Shown piece after piece: positions 17,235 to 25,726 of a stretch of DNA of 64,000 nt. The stretch covers positions 1 through 64,000 of the forward strand of contig CALFMP010000022.1 of the NCBI GenBank assembly GCA_937879965.1, given 5' to 3'. A model generated the notes under the pieces. It was not told where the DNA came from. It saw only the letters and a program-made list of their open reading frames with translations, and made no database searches. Within the stretch, counting starts at the first letter, position 1. The number at the start of each line of letters is the position of its first letter. The stretch comes from QKMZ01 sp012965515. GTDB taxonomy: Bacteria; Cyanobacteriota; Vampirovibrionia; Obscuribacterales; Obscuribacteraceae. Both the position numbers and the translations under genes were made by a program.

Positions 17235-20200
17235 ATGTCGGATGACGATAAGAACATAATGATCGGCGACTTGCTGGTCAGGAGTGGGCTGATATCTTCA
17301 GGCGATCTGACAGAGGCGATGGCTGTTTCCAGGAGACTGGGAATGCCTATGGGACGCGTTCTGACCATGGACGGCAGGATTTCTCCCGATATATTCCAGC
17401 TGGCACTGGAAGCGCAGTCAATAATTCGTGACGGACTGGTTCCTCCTGATGTGGGTATTGAAGCGTTGGCAGTTGCAGCTCGCGACCGCCAGCCGATTCA
17501 TGAAGCTCTCAAAAGAATGGACCGCCATCCGCAGGCAAAAGGTTCGACAAACCGCCTTGGCGAACTGCTTGTAGATGCGGATATCATCAGCCTCGACCAG
17601 CTCAATGCTGCGCTCCAAGTCAGTGTAGAGACAGGGCTGCCTCTCGGCGGCACGCTCGTCACCCAGGGCATTATTCACGCGTCTTTGTTGCCTACGGTAC
17701 TGCGCGCTCAGGAACAGATTCGAGACGGCATATTGCCACGCGATGCGGCAATTGAAGAATTGAAAGCGGCGATGAAGATCTGGTCTAAGGCTGAAGCAGC
17801 CATGAAGCGCACTGATTATGCCAGTGAACAGCCGCTGAAGCCGTCGACCGTGATGAGCACTCTGAGAGATACTCTCGAAGGCTCGCAACCTCAGCTTCAG
17901 CCTCCGCAGCCAGTTCCGGTTCACGCGCCGCCTCAACATCAGCCCTCGCAGTTGCACGCTCAGTTGCAGCAACAGCAGCAACAGTATTATCAAAACCAAG
18001 TCCAGCATCAGCAGCATCCACATCCGCAGCCGCATGCGATGCAGCATCAGCAGACTCAACCAATGCAGATGCCTCCGCAAATGCCGCCTCAGATGCCCCA
18101 AGCGCCAATGCCGCAACCTATGCAGCAGATGCCGCAGCAAATGCAGCAACCAATGCAGCCGCCCATGCCTGCACCCATTTATGGTTACAACACTCCGTAC
18201 GGTCATGCTCCTTATGGTGGACCTGCTCCCGACGACCCGTGGGGAAGTTGGCACGGTAGCGTTCCACGACACCATGGACTGGGTGTTCCGCTGCCGGGTT
18301 TCCCTCAGCCGCCGTCGATGCCACCCGAAGGTTATGCTCCGCCTCCAGGCTATCCACCGCAGATGCCGCCGCAAGGAGCACCGCCAGCAAATTGGAACAT
18401 GCCTGCGCAAAGTGCACCGATGCCACCGCAGCAGATGCCGCACCAGCCTTCCAGTTTGCATGCTCAATTGCAACAGCAGCAAATGCAGCAGCCGCAGCAA
18501 ATGCAGCAGCATGTGCAGCCACAACCTCAACAGCTACAACAGCAGCCTCTACCGACACAGCCGCATTCACAACCAGTTGCACACGCTCCTGTTGCGCCTG
18601 TCCCACAACAAATTGCTCCGCCTCCACCTCTTCCGCCTGCGCCCGAACAGCCTGTTCCACAAGTTGCTTCTGAGCACCGTCCGCAAGCAGAACCAGCGCA
18701 ACAAACGGTTTCCGCCCCACCATCACCTCCTTCTGCCCTGCCGACCGCTGCAACGGCTAAGTCTGTCGTCGCGGAAGAAGGCGCAAGAGATCCCGGACAC
18801 TTGAAGAACGCCGCTGCTCAACTAGCATCGCGCCTTGGCTGGGCTGCTCCTAAAGGCGCACAAGAAGATGCGCCCGCTGATCTTCCACCACCAAGAAAGT
18901 TGTCTTGGGGACATCCGCAGCCACCTTCTTCAGAGAAGGAGTTGGAAGTGCCGCAGCCTGTGCCGACTCCAGTGGCAGAACCTGTTGCGCCCGGTCCATC
19001 CACGCCGGACGTTCAGCCTGTTGCAAATCCAACGCCCGCCGCTGATCCGGCTGCCGCGAGATTCTCTTCACCTCCGCCACTTCCCCAGCCGGCATTTGCT
19101 CAGTCAACCCCTGTAGTTCCGGCGACGCCGGTGAGCGTAGAAAATGCGCCGCCAGTCAAAGCTGAAGCTGCACAACCTCAAATTGCCGATAACAAACAGG
19201 CTTGGACTGCACCATCAAGTCCCTCTGCCGCTCCCGTACCATCGGGATCCGGTTCTACTCCTTCATCGGAGTTCAAAAACCCATTTGCAGCTCCGACCGC
19301 ACCAGGTGCTTCGACTGATTCTCCAGTCGGAAGAATTGAGACGCCTGTTCAACCAGAACCTGACAAAGAAGCTTTCACCAGTGCGCCGGATATCGAGGAT
19401 AAGAAATCTGTCGCTGCCTCGGCTGTGCCTTCGCAGGATTTTCAACCGTTGCAAGCTGTGGAAGCGAAAGTCGAGTTGCCGGCTGAAAAGGACCTTTCCG
19501 AACTCGTCAAGGAAGTCGATGAAGACGATGATGACGAGCCGGACTTCAAAATGGAATTTGATCTCGACTTGCCTGCTGCGTTCAACAAGCCGGTCGAGCA
19601 GCTAAGAAAAGAAGAAGACGAGAAGGAAGAACAACTAAAGCAGGAGCAGGCAGAAAAAGAGCAACAAGCGCAGCAAGAAGAAGAGAAGCAAGTTTCTCCA
19701 CCTGCAGCCGACGTGCATGCTGACAAACCTATGCAAAAGCCGGTTGGCATTCCGATCTCGATGCCGATCTCATTGCCGACGGAAACCGGACGTCCCGGAC
19801 AAGTCGCTGGCTTTGGAAAAGGCACAAAAATCTCGCTCAAATCGGATTATGCTCCCAACGAAACAGGTCGCTTGTTTGCCATAACTCCATCTGAAGCACT
19901 GACGCTTTTAGCCGAAGATGATGCTGAAGTTCTGGAAGACAAGAAAGAAAGTGCCCCAGCCAAAGGTGGCAAGAAGGGCAAAAGTAAAGCATCTCAGTCA
20001 CAGAACAAACTCACAAAACAACAGGCAAAAGGTAAAAAGGGTCCAGCCGGTAAGTCGCAAACCGGTTTGCAGAGCATCAAAGAAGCAGAGCCGCAACCGG
20101 CTTGGATGCCTCAAAAAAATCAAACACATCCCGCTGCGCTGTTCGGCAAGAAGAGTGGAGCAAGCAGTGTCCCTGACTTTATAGAAGATCTGGTTCCTGC

Positions 20201-20741
20201 AGCACAAGCAATTGTGGACATCAATGTCCCAGTTGGCGAATTGAAGCAGGTCGGACCCGGTGGTAAAGCCAGCAATACACAGTCGAAAATGGCTTCCATC
20301 AAGCAGCGGGCGGTCTCACTTTCAGTAAGCAATCTATTGCCAGTGCCTTTGGAAATCGCCGAGGCGCAAGCTGAGCTTGCCTACATCGTTGAACATCGTG
20401 GCACACCGTCCACGCCGCCGGTCACTTATACGCCGCCGCCTCCTCTTCCGCCCCCGCCGCAAGCAGACGCCACAATTGTGGAACTTCTCACTCTTTCCGG
20501 TTTCTTCTCGAAGAGAGATATCGCGGCAGCTTTGGATAAAGCTCTGGAAGATGCATCCATGGCGCCGGATTTATTGATGGCGCTCGGACTCGTGAGTGAC
20601 GAAACTTTGGATGTCGTCGTTCGCTGCCAGGGTTTGACTCGCAGTCGTTATCTGACAAACGAACAAGCTATTTATGTGCTTGGTGCTGTGCGCAGCGGGC
20701 GTCTGAGCTTCGAAGAAGCGCTTGTCGAAATCGGCAAATAA
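17235..20741 (+). CDS. Large MshEN-repeat protein with Gln/Pro/Met-rich middle
   Basis: 1168 residues. The N-terminal 190 hold two MshEN-like repeats: IGDLLVRSGLISSGDLTEAM...MPMGRVLTMDGRISPDI, then RLGELLVDADIISLDQLNAAL...LPLGGTLVTQGII; each is followed by a helix containing IRDG. Residues about 210-480 are extremely rich in Gln, Pro and Met, then Pro/Ala. An acidic and Lys/Glu segment (about 750-840) and a basic KKGK/KQQAK stretch follow. The C-terminus is a final partial repeat (TIVELLTLSGFFSKRDIAAA...ALGLVSDETLD). No enzyme motif or membrane helix is seen. ATG 17235 is chosen with AGGGG upstream; TTG 17199 would add 12 residues. It is convergent with the degenerate GGDEF gene. Confidence 0.85.
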   Translation: MSDDDKNIMIGDLLVRSGLISSGDLTEAMAVSRRLGMPMGRVLTMDGRISPDIFQLALEAQSIIRDGLVPPDVGIEALAVAARDRQPIHEALKRMDRHPQAKGSTNRLGELLVDADIISLDQLNAALQVSVETGLPLGGTLVTQGIIHASLLPTVLRAQEQIRDGILPRDAAIEELKAAMKIWSKAEAAMKRTDYASEQPLKPSTVMSTLRDTLEGSQPQLQPPQPVPVHAPPQHQPSQLHAQLQQQQQQYYQNQVQHQQHPHPQPHAMQHQQTQPMQMPPQMPPQMPQAPMPQPMQQMPQQMQQPMQPPMPAPIYGYNTPYGHAPYGGPAPDDPWGSWHGSVPRHHGLGVPLPGFPQPPSMPPEGYAPPPGYPPQMPPQGAPPANWNMPAQSAPMPPQQMPHQPSSLHAQLQQQQMQQPQQMQQHVQPQPQQLQQQPLPTQPHSQPVAHAPVAPVPQQIAPPPPLPPAPEQPVPQVASEHRPQAEPAQQTVSAPPSPPSALPTAATAKSVVAEEGARDPGHLKNAAAQLASRLGWAAPKGAQEDAPADLPPPRKLSWGHPQPPSSEKELEVPQPVPTPVAEPVAPGPSTPDVQPVANPTPAADPAAARFSSPPPLPQPAFAQSTPVVPATPVSVENAPPVKAEAAQPQIADNKQAWTAPSSPSAAPVPSGSGSTPSSEFKNPFAAPTAPGASTDSPVGRIETPVQPEPDKEAFTSAPDIEDKKSVAASAVPSQDFQPLQAVEAKVELPAEKDLSELVKEVDEDDDDEPDFKMEFDLDLPAAFNKPVEQLRKEEDEKEEQLKQEQAEKEQQAQQEEEKQVSPPAADVHADKPMQKPVGIPISMPISLPTETGRPGQVAGFGKGTKISLKSDYAPNETGRLFAITPSEALTLLAEDDAEVLEDKKESAPAKGGKKGKSKASQSQNKLTKQQAKGKKGPAGKSQTGLQSIKEAEPQPAWMPQKNQTHPAALFGKKSGASSVPDFIEDLVPAAQAIVDINVPVGELKQVGPGGKASNTQSKMASIKQRAVSLSVSNLLPVPLEIAEAQAELAYIVEHRGTPSTPPVTYTPPPPLPPPPQADATIVELLTLSGFFSKRDIAAALDKALEDASMAPDLLMALGLVSDETLDVVVRCQGLTRSRYLTNEQAIYVLGAVRSGRLSFEEALVEIGK

Positions 20742-20781
20742 AGGCTGAACAGCTGAAAGGTCCAAAAGCAACCAGCAAAAA

Positions 20782-21522
20782 CTAGCCTTTGGATGATTTC
20801 AAACTATCGAGTTCATCGGCAAAAGTAATGCCGTTGCCTCCATTGGTCATGCGGAACATGACTGCTTCGGCGGCACAGGCGAAAACATCTTCGACAGCAG
20901 GGCCTTGGCCAAAACCGCTATCAACAAGCGGTCTTCCCGAAAAGCATGATGCTCCGATGCTGACACTTATGAGGTAACTGCGTCCTTTGATGACGACTTC
21001 ATAATTTTCCAGGCGCGTGCGAATCCGTTCGGCTGCAACCTCAGCGCCTGAGCGCGGTGTCTCTGGAAGAATAATGCCGAATGCGTCTTCTCGGCAGCGA
21101 CCGATCAAATCGATGTCTCGAATGGAAGTGAGCATCACCGCAGCTGCCGCAGCGACAATATTGTCGTGTACTTCCATTCCTCTCGATTTACCAATATCAG
21201 CTACACCATCGACTGCAACTACCAAAAGTGAAAGTGCTCGGTCGTAGCGATTTGCTCTCTTCAGTTCGTAATTGAGTCTCTTATAAAAGGTCCGGAAATT
21301 ATAGGTGGGGGCGACAAGATCCATAAGGACGCGCCTTTCGATCTCATCAATGGACATGTGGCTATCTTCAGCTTCGGCGTCGGCGCGAAGCTTGGTTTGA
21401 TCTTTCGGCAGCTCAAAAATCGGAATCTCGCCGCTAGTCCAGGGGAACTGATTATTCTTGCTGCGTAGCTCGGCAATCCGACGATAAAACTCCGCTTCTT
21501 TGGCCTTTTTGTCGTCAGACAC
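20782..21522 (-). CDS. GGDEF-fold protein with degenerate active site
   Basis: 246 residues. From about 70 to 235 the pattern of a diguanylate cyclase domain is clear: TYNFRTFYKRL, the LLVVAVDGVADIGKSRG strand-turn in the place of the metal-binding segment, then the signature region RCREDAFGIILPET at 142-155. The canonical GGDEF is replaced by REDAF (144-148), which removes the glycines needed for GTP, so cyclase activity is not expected. No RxxD inhibitory site was confirmed. The N-terminal 60 residues are charged and helical. It may be a GTP or c-di-GMP sensor or a structural partner. It lies 40 bp tail-to-tail from the large MshEN-repeat gene. Confidence 0.82.
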   Translation of the reverse strand: MSDDKKAKEAEFYRRIAELRSKNNQFPWTSGEIPIFELPKDQTKLRADAEAEDSHMSIDEIERRVLMDLVAPTYNFRTFYKRLNYELKRANRYDRALSLLVVAVDGVADIGKSRGMEVHDNIVAAAAAVMLTSIRDIDLIGRCREDAFGIILPETPRSGAEVAAERIRTRLENYEVVIKGRSYLISVSIGASCFSGRPLVDSGFGQGPAVEDVFACAAEAVMFRMTNGGNGITFADELDSLKSSKG

Positions 21523-21573
21523 AGTTTTTCCTCATCGCAAACTCCGATTTTATACCCGGGCGCAAGCCGGTTA

Positions 21574-21579
21574 TATAAT
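21574..21579 (+). promoter_or_regulatory. Consensus -10 element (TATAAT) for the acetyltransferase gene
   Basis: A perfect TATAAT lies 39 nt before the ATG at 21619. No good -35 box was found at 17 nt, so the promoter may need an activator. Confidence 0.4.
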
Positions 21580-21618
21580 GATGACCTAAAAGTTTACCGG
21601 TGAAAGCCAGAGGTTCTT

Positions 21619-22734
21619 ATGACGCAGCCTTCTACGGCGACAAATATCAGTTCCAAAATTACACGTGTCGGAAATACTGATGCGGTTATAAGAACAGTCG
21701 AAACCGGCGACTTTTTACAGGCGGTGGAAACATGGAAAACTTCATTTGCATTTACAGATGAAGAAAGGTGGAAACGTTTTGCATTCGAGGTCAGTGATTT
21801 TGCTGTCGGCGCGTTCGTTGACGATTATCCTCATGCACTGGCGACGGTGATCATGTTTGACGCCAACTTCAATGGGCGAGTGCTCAAATGCGGTGGTATT
21901 GCCGGCGTTGCCTGCAGTCCCCCGATGCGCCGGAAAGGTCTGGTGAGGGCTGTTCTCAAAGAAGTGCTCACCAGGCTGAATGACGAGAAAGTGGAGCTCT
22001 CCGGGCTCTGGCCATTTTCCTATCCGTTTTACGAGAAGATGGGATATGCGGTGTCAGATTTGCAGTATGAAGTCGTGCAGAGGATCGATGCGATTCCTGC
22101 AGTCGGTGACAGTAGTAAGTTTCGGCCGGTAAAGCTAGACGATTATGAAGCGTTGATGCCAGTCCATCAGCGATGGACGAAGACTCACAACTTAAGCCTG
22201 GAGAGAAATACCTATCGCTGGCAAAGACAATTGTCGCGCCCTGAAAGACAATTCGTCCTTTACCTTCATCAAGACGGATATATGATCTGGAATCTGCAAG
22301 ATCCACAAGATCGAACTTTGGAAGTTGTTGAATGGGCGTTTCTTACGGAGCAAGCATTTCATGACGGCTTGGCGCTCATCAAGAACTGCGGACAACTATC
22401 TTTCGACAGCGCGAAGTGGGTAATGCCCGAACTTGAGCCCTTGCTGACGCTGGGTGTGTCTTATCCTCCCGCCAAAATAACTGTAAGGCATGGAATGATG
22501 TCGCGTGTGGTCAACACTGAGGCGTTTTTCAATAATTCCGGATTGAAAGATTTGGCTGTCGAGATTTGCGATCCGATGGGTGTCAGCGGTTCGACAAACA
22601 GTAACCGTGCGTGTCTGGGCCCCGGCGAGCTGATTCAGGTTGCAACAGGGATGTTGCAACCATCTGCCAGCGAAGCATCTTCGCTGTACAAAGCAGCTGC
22701 CGGTTCTGTCAGTTATTCAATCGAGCAATATTGA
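21619..22734 (+). CDS. Eis-like GNAT N-acetyltransferase
   Basis: 371 residues. The N-terminal GNAT domain has the acetyl-CoA-binding stretch GIAGVACSPPMRRKGLVRAV (near 94-113; Q/RxxGxG-like RRKGL) and SYPFYEKMGY (near 134-143), which contains the tyrosine typical of Eis enzymes. A second, degenerate GNAT region and a C-terminal SCP2-like part follow, as in the Eis family of about 400 residues. Known Eis enzymes acetylate aminoglycosides or other amines; the substrate here is unknown. The start ATG has AGAGG upstream. The C-terminus is slightly short for the family. Confidence 0.8.
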   Translation: MTQPSTATNISSKITRVGNTDAVIRTVETGDFLQAVETWKTSFAFTDEERWKRFAFEVSDFAVGAFVDDYPHALATVIMFDANFNGRVLKCGGIAGVACSPPMRRKGLVRAVLKEVLTRLNDEKVELSGLWPFSYPFYEKMGYAVSDLQYEVVQRIDAIPAVGDSSKFRPVKLDDYEALMPVHQRWTKTHNLSLERNTYRWQRQLSRPERQFVLYLHQDGYMIWNLQDPQDRTLEVVEWAFLTEQAFHDGLALIKNCGQLSFDSAKWVMPELEPLLTLGVSYPPAKITVRHGMMSRVVNTEAFFNNSGLKDLAVEICDPMGVSGSTNSNRACLGPGELIQVATGMLQPSASEASSLYKAAAGSVSYSIEQY

Positions 22735-22737
22735 TTT

Positions 22738-22755
22738 GCCACTATTGATAGTGGC
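22738..22755 (+). other. Hairpin just after the acetyltransferase stop, no U-tract
   Basis: GCCACTA (22738-22744), loop TTGA and TAGTGGC (22749-22755) form a perfect 7-bp stem 4 nt after the stop codon. No T-run follows on either strand. It may protect the mRNA 3' end or be a factor-dependent stop. Confidence 0.5.
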
Positions 22756-22843
22756 GACAGCGCAAGCTTTCACAAATCGTTCTAGATGGGCGCATGCAGA
22801 TGCGAGGTGATCTGATAACGCAAATTAGATTTATCTGCCGTAA

Positions 22844-23122
22844 TTAAGCTCGTTTTCGTGTTCGACCCGTTTTCGACGACAGTCGTTTTTCCACCTGTAC
22901 CAGGATAGTAGACACTGGAATATCTAAAGCCAGCGCCAGACGACTGAGGTTCTTTACGGAGATGTTGCGTGCTCCTCTCTCCACGTCACTTATATACGAG
23001 CGATGAAAACGACTCGATTCAGCAAGATCGCTTTGAGACATATGCAAGCGCGCTCTTCGCTCCTGCAGTACGACTCCGAGTTCTGAAATTAGTCTTTCGT
23101 GTAAATTCAAATCTTTTGCCAT
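22844..23122 (-). CDS. XRE-family HTH transcriptional regulator
   Basis: 92 residues, nearly all one Cro/C1-type helix-turn-helix: LQERRARLHMSQSDLAESS, then RSYISDVERGARNISVKNL and LALALDIPVSTIL. The C-terminus is short and basic (SSKTGRTRKRA). No metabolite or peptidase domain is attached. ATG 23122 is chosen; the GTG at 23161 would have its G-rich site directly abutting the codon. A stand-alone gene with its own upstream region of about 370 bp rich in palindromes, so autoregulation is likely. Confidence 0.85.
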   Translation of the reverse strand: MAKDLNLHERLISELGVVLQERRARLHMSQSDLAESSRFHRSYISDVERGARNISVKNLSRLALALDIPVSTILVQVEKRLSSKTGRTRKRA

Positions 23123-23491
23123 AGCTATTCTCGACGAATCTGCAATTCGCAGAATCGTCACCCCCTTGTTAACAACATACTCTCAAATTTACGAATCCAC
23201 AAATCACCCCACGGGGGGATCGAATTGCATTTATATGCATGTGCTTTCTGCAGAAGTGCATGTAGTAACGGTTTGGAGGGAAAAAGTTTTTTTGGGAAAT
23301 GGAAAAATTTAAGTCTCGTTTGGGTGTCAAATAGCTTTCATTCGAGATAAATGGTGACTCAAACGAATGTACTAAAACGCGCACAACTACGCAGCTTACT
23401 TAGAAGACAGCACGACAAGTTCAACGAAGCATACCGGACGTATGTCGCAGATAAGTCGCGGGATGAATGTGTGGTGAACGCTGTTCCTTAT
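23123..23491. promoter_or_regulatory. Palindrome-rich control region upstream of the XRE gene
   Basis: 369 bp without a supported gene. It holds a 10-bp palindrome TTGTTAACAA (23166-23175), TCTGC/GCAGA flanking the start region near 23140-23155, a CCCC-a-CGGGG element near 23206, and a long imperfect hairpin around TTCTGCAGAA near 23247-23256. These are operator candidates for the XRE protein. A 99-codon plus-strand frame (23351-23650) crosses into the antisense of a TPR gene and is not accepted. Confidence 0.4.
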
Positions 23492-24304
23492 TTACGCTCG
23501 CAGCAGTGTGCTCGGGAAGAATGCTTCCGACTCTTCATACCCATGCTGGACCTTGACGTATTTTTCGGCAAATTCAGCCATTGCCTTTGCATCTTTCTCT
23601 TTGCCCATCTTTTTCAACAGACCAGCGAAACTTTCAAGGCAAGTTCCTAGTCTAGGCATGTTTCTTCTTTGGCGGAAACCTTCGATCGCCAGTTTGTACT
23701 GCGCTTCGGCTTCAGGATTTTTGTCTTGAGCCTGGTAGAGCAAAGCAAGTTCGAATCTAAATTCCTCAGCAGGTCCAAGCGGAGAGTCGATTGTCTTCAA
23801 AGCTTTGTTCACGACTGTCTCGCCTTCAGCATATTTGCCCTGATGGCGAAGAGCCGTCGAATATTTGTGCTGAGTGATAAAAACACAACGATGATCGCCG
23901 CTCAAGGTCTTATCGAAAATATCGAGAGCCCGCTTGTATTGGGTTTCTGCTTCTTCCCATTTACCTTCTTTAGCTGCGCAGTCGCCAAGGTGTTCGACTA
24001 CTGGTCCCAAATAGTAGTGACCGGCATAAAAATTCTTTTCCAGAAGGGCTGCCGCTCTCTTGAATTGCTCCAGTGCCGGTTCAACCCTGCCCATATCCAG
24101 GTACAAAGCGCCAAGCTCGTCAAGAAGCTGGCTTACAGATTGATCGTCTTCGCCAATTGCGGCTATACGTTTGTCGATGGCTTGCTTGTAAAGCGATTCT
24201 GCTTCAATACGCTCTTTGTGAGGCAAGCATGCTTTCGCCTTGGCCCAAAGGGTGTTCGACTCGTTGAGCGTATTTAGATTCTTGGCTGTCAGCTTTTCTG
24301 TCAT
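23492..24304 (-). CDS. Kinesin-light-chain-like TPR protein
   Basis: 270 residues with five or six TPR units of the longer KLC type (about 42 residues): AESLYKQAIDKRIAAIGED, ALEQFKRAAALLEKNF, AETQYKRALDIFDKTLSGDH, GETVVNKALKTIDSPLG and AEAQYKLAIEGFR. It has no signal peptide or membrane segment, so it is probably cytoplasmic. ATG 24304 has GGAAA upstream. It is divergent from the cupin operon, with 106 bp between starts. Function unknown beyond protein binding. Confidence 0.87.
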   Translation of the reverse strand: MTEKLTAKNLNTLNESNTLWAKAKACLPHKERIEAESLYKQAIDKRIAAIGEDDQSVSQLLDELGALYLDMGRVEPALEQFKRAAALLEKNFYAGHYYLGPVVEHLGDCAAKEGKWEEAETQYKRALDIFDKTLSGDHRCVFITQHKYSTALRHQGKYAEGETVVNKALKTIDSPLGPAEEFRFELALLYQAQDKNPEAEAQYKLAIEGFRQRRNMPRLGTCLESFAGLLKKMGKEKDAKAMAEFAEKYVKVQHGYEESEAFFPSTLLRA

Positions 24305-24410
24305 TTTTCCAATTTCTGAAATGTGTCCGGAACCAAAGTATCATACACACACACGATAAATACTTCCCTTGCCTCTTCGTAACCTGGGCTTCGGGATAAA
24401 CATTTGCAAT

Positions 24411-24920
24411 ATGAAAACATCGAAAACTGGCGCCGAATTTTTGATAGAGAAGCTGGGATTGAAGCCCCTTCCGTTGGAGGGTGGTTACTTTCGTGAAACA
24501 TATCGATCCGCTAGAAAAATGGCCGAAAATGGCGCTGGCAGCGAAAAGTCTGTCTCGACCTGTATATATTTCTTGCTTTCGGAAGATACGTTTTCCGCCT
24601 TTCATCGGCTGCCTTCCGACGAAATTTGGCACTTCTACTCCGGTGATCCTGTGGAGCTGTACATCGTAGACAAAGATGGGGAGCTGAAAGTGCACATTTT
24701 GAGTTCTGCATTAGGCGACAATTCGGCACCGCAGGTAGTAGTGCATGCAGGCTGCTGGCAGGGCGCCAAACTTGCAGATGGAGGCAGTTTTGCTTTGCTT
24801 GGTTGTACTGTTGCCCCCGCCTTTGACTTTTCAGATTACGAACACGGACATAGGAAAATTCTCTTGGAGTCTTATCCTCGACACACGAAAGAGATCCTCC
24901 AGCTTACACGAGAGCAATGA
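24411..24920 (+). CDS. DUF985 (Cupin_5) family protein
   Basis: 169 residues with the compact DUF985 cupin layout: an N-terminal helix LIEKLGLKPLPLEGGYFRET, then STCIYFLLSEDTFSAFHRL, DEIWHFYSGDPVEL, VVHAGCWQGAKL and LLGCTVAPAFDFSDYE. Metal- or sugar-binding positions such as H in FHRL and WHFY are present. Family members are uncharacterised, though some are suspected to bind sugars. ATG 24411 is used; upstream in-frame TTG 24369 lacks family similarity. First gene of a likely five-gene operon running to 30801. Confidence 0.85.
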   Translation: MKTSKTGAEFLIEKLGLKPLPLEGGYFRETYRSARKMAENGAGSEKSVSTCIYFLLSEDTFSAFHRLPSDEIWHFYSGDPVELYIVDKDGELKVHILSSALGDNSAPQVVVHAGCWQGAKLADGGSFALLGCTVAPAFDFSDYEHGHRKILLESYPRHTKEILQLTREQ

Positions 24921-24977
24921 TCTCAAAGCGGTTCAACGGTTGAAAAGTAAGTCACAAACACGCAAAAGGAGAAGCTG

Positions 24978-25673
24978 GTGTCTGCCTCGAAAATCGACAA
25001 AAGTGCCACTCAGCTCACGGATGAGCAGAAGCTGACAGTGGAAAAGACGGTCCAGTTGGTGAAAGAAAAGCTTGGTGACGACTCTACCGGACACGATTAC
25101 TTTCACATTATGCGCGTGAGGGCTCTGGCAGTGCGCCTGGCTGAAGAGGAAGGAGCAGATGTCTATGTGTCCGAACTGGCGGCGCTCTTGCACGATATTG
25201 CCGACTGGAAATTTCACGGCGGCGACTTGAATGCCGGACCGCGCGTAGCTTCAGAGTGGCTGCAGTCAATTGGTGAGCCGGCGGAAACTATTGAAAAGGT
25301 CACGGACATCATCAAAGAAGTCTCGTACAAAGGGGCGGGAGTTAAAACTACTCCTCAGTCAATTGAAGGCAAAGTTGTTCAGGATGCCGACAGATTGGAT
25401 GCTTTGGGCGCCATTGGTATTGCGCGCACATTTGCTTATGGAGGTCGGTTCGAGCGTCAGATGTACGATCCCGAACAACCACCGGTTATGCATCAGACCT
25501 TTGAGCAATACAAGAACGCCAAGGGTACAACCTTGAACCACTTTTACGAGAAGATCCTGCTGCTTCGAGAACGCCTGAACACTGATGCCGCTCGCGCCCT
25601 AGCAGATGAACGGCACAAGTATGTAGAAGACTTTGTAGAAAGATTTCTGCTCGAATGGGAAGGGAAAAAGTAA
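24978..25673 (+). CDS. HD-domain phosphohydrolase (YpgQ/YedJ type)
   Basis: 231 residues. The metal-dependent HD site is intact: H43 in HDYFHIMRV, H72-D73 in ALLHDIADWKF, and D136/D138 in VQDADRLDALGAIGIART. The size and the GHDYFHIMRV and GKVVQDADRLDA segments fit the YpgQ/YedJ group, which hydrolyse nucleoside triphosphates or related phosphates. GTG 24978 has AAGGAG 7 nt upstream. It follows the cupin gene by 57 bp and precedes the unknown gene by 53 bp. The exact substrate is unknown. Confidence 0.88.
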   Translation: MSASKIDKSATQLTDEQKLTVEKTVQLVKEKLGDDSTGHDYFHIMRVRALAVRLAEEEGADVYVSELAALLHDIADWKFHGGDLNAGPRVASEWLQSIGEPAETIEKVTDIIKEVSYKGAGVKTTPQSIEGKVVQDADRLDALGAIGIARTFAYGGRFERQMYDPEQPPVMHQTFEQYKNAKGTTLNHFYEKILLLRERLNTDAARALADERHKYVEDFVERFLLEWEGKK

Positions 25674-25726
25674 AACAAGTGATGAGATATAATTCACCAT
25701 CGTCGTGCGCGGAGAACAACTAAGAG

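Noticed and set aside
17418..18753. Long minus-strand frames (370 and 211 codons) rich in Leu/Arg/His or Ala/Val
   Set aside because: Shadows of the Gln/Pro/Met-rich region of the MshEN gene.
23351..23650. 99-codon plus-strand frame after the XRE control region
   Set aside because: Half of it is antisense to a TPR gene; its composition is not protein-like.
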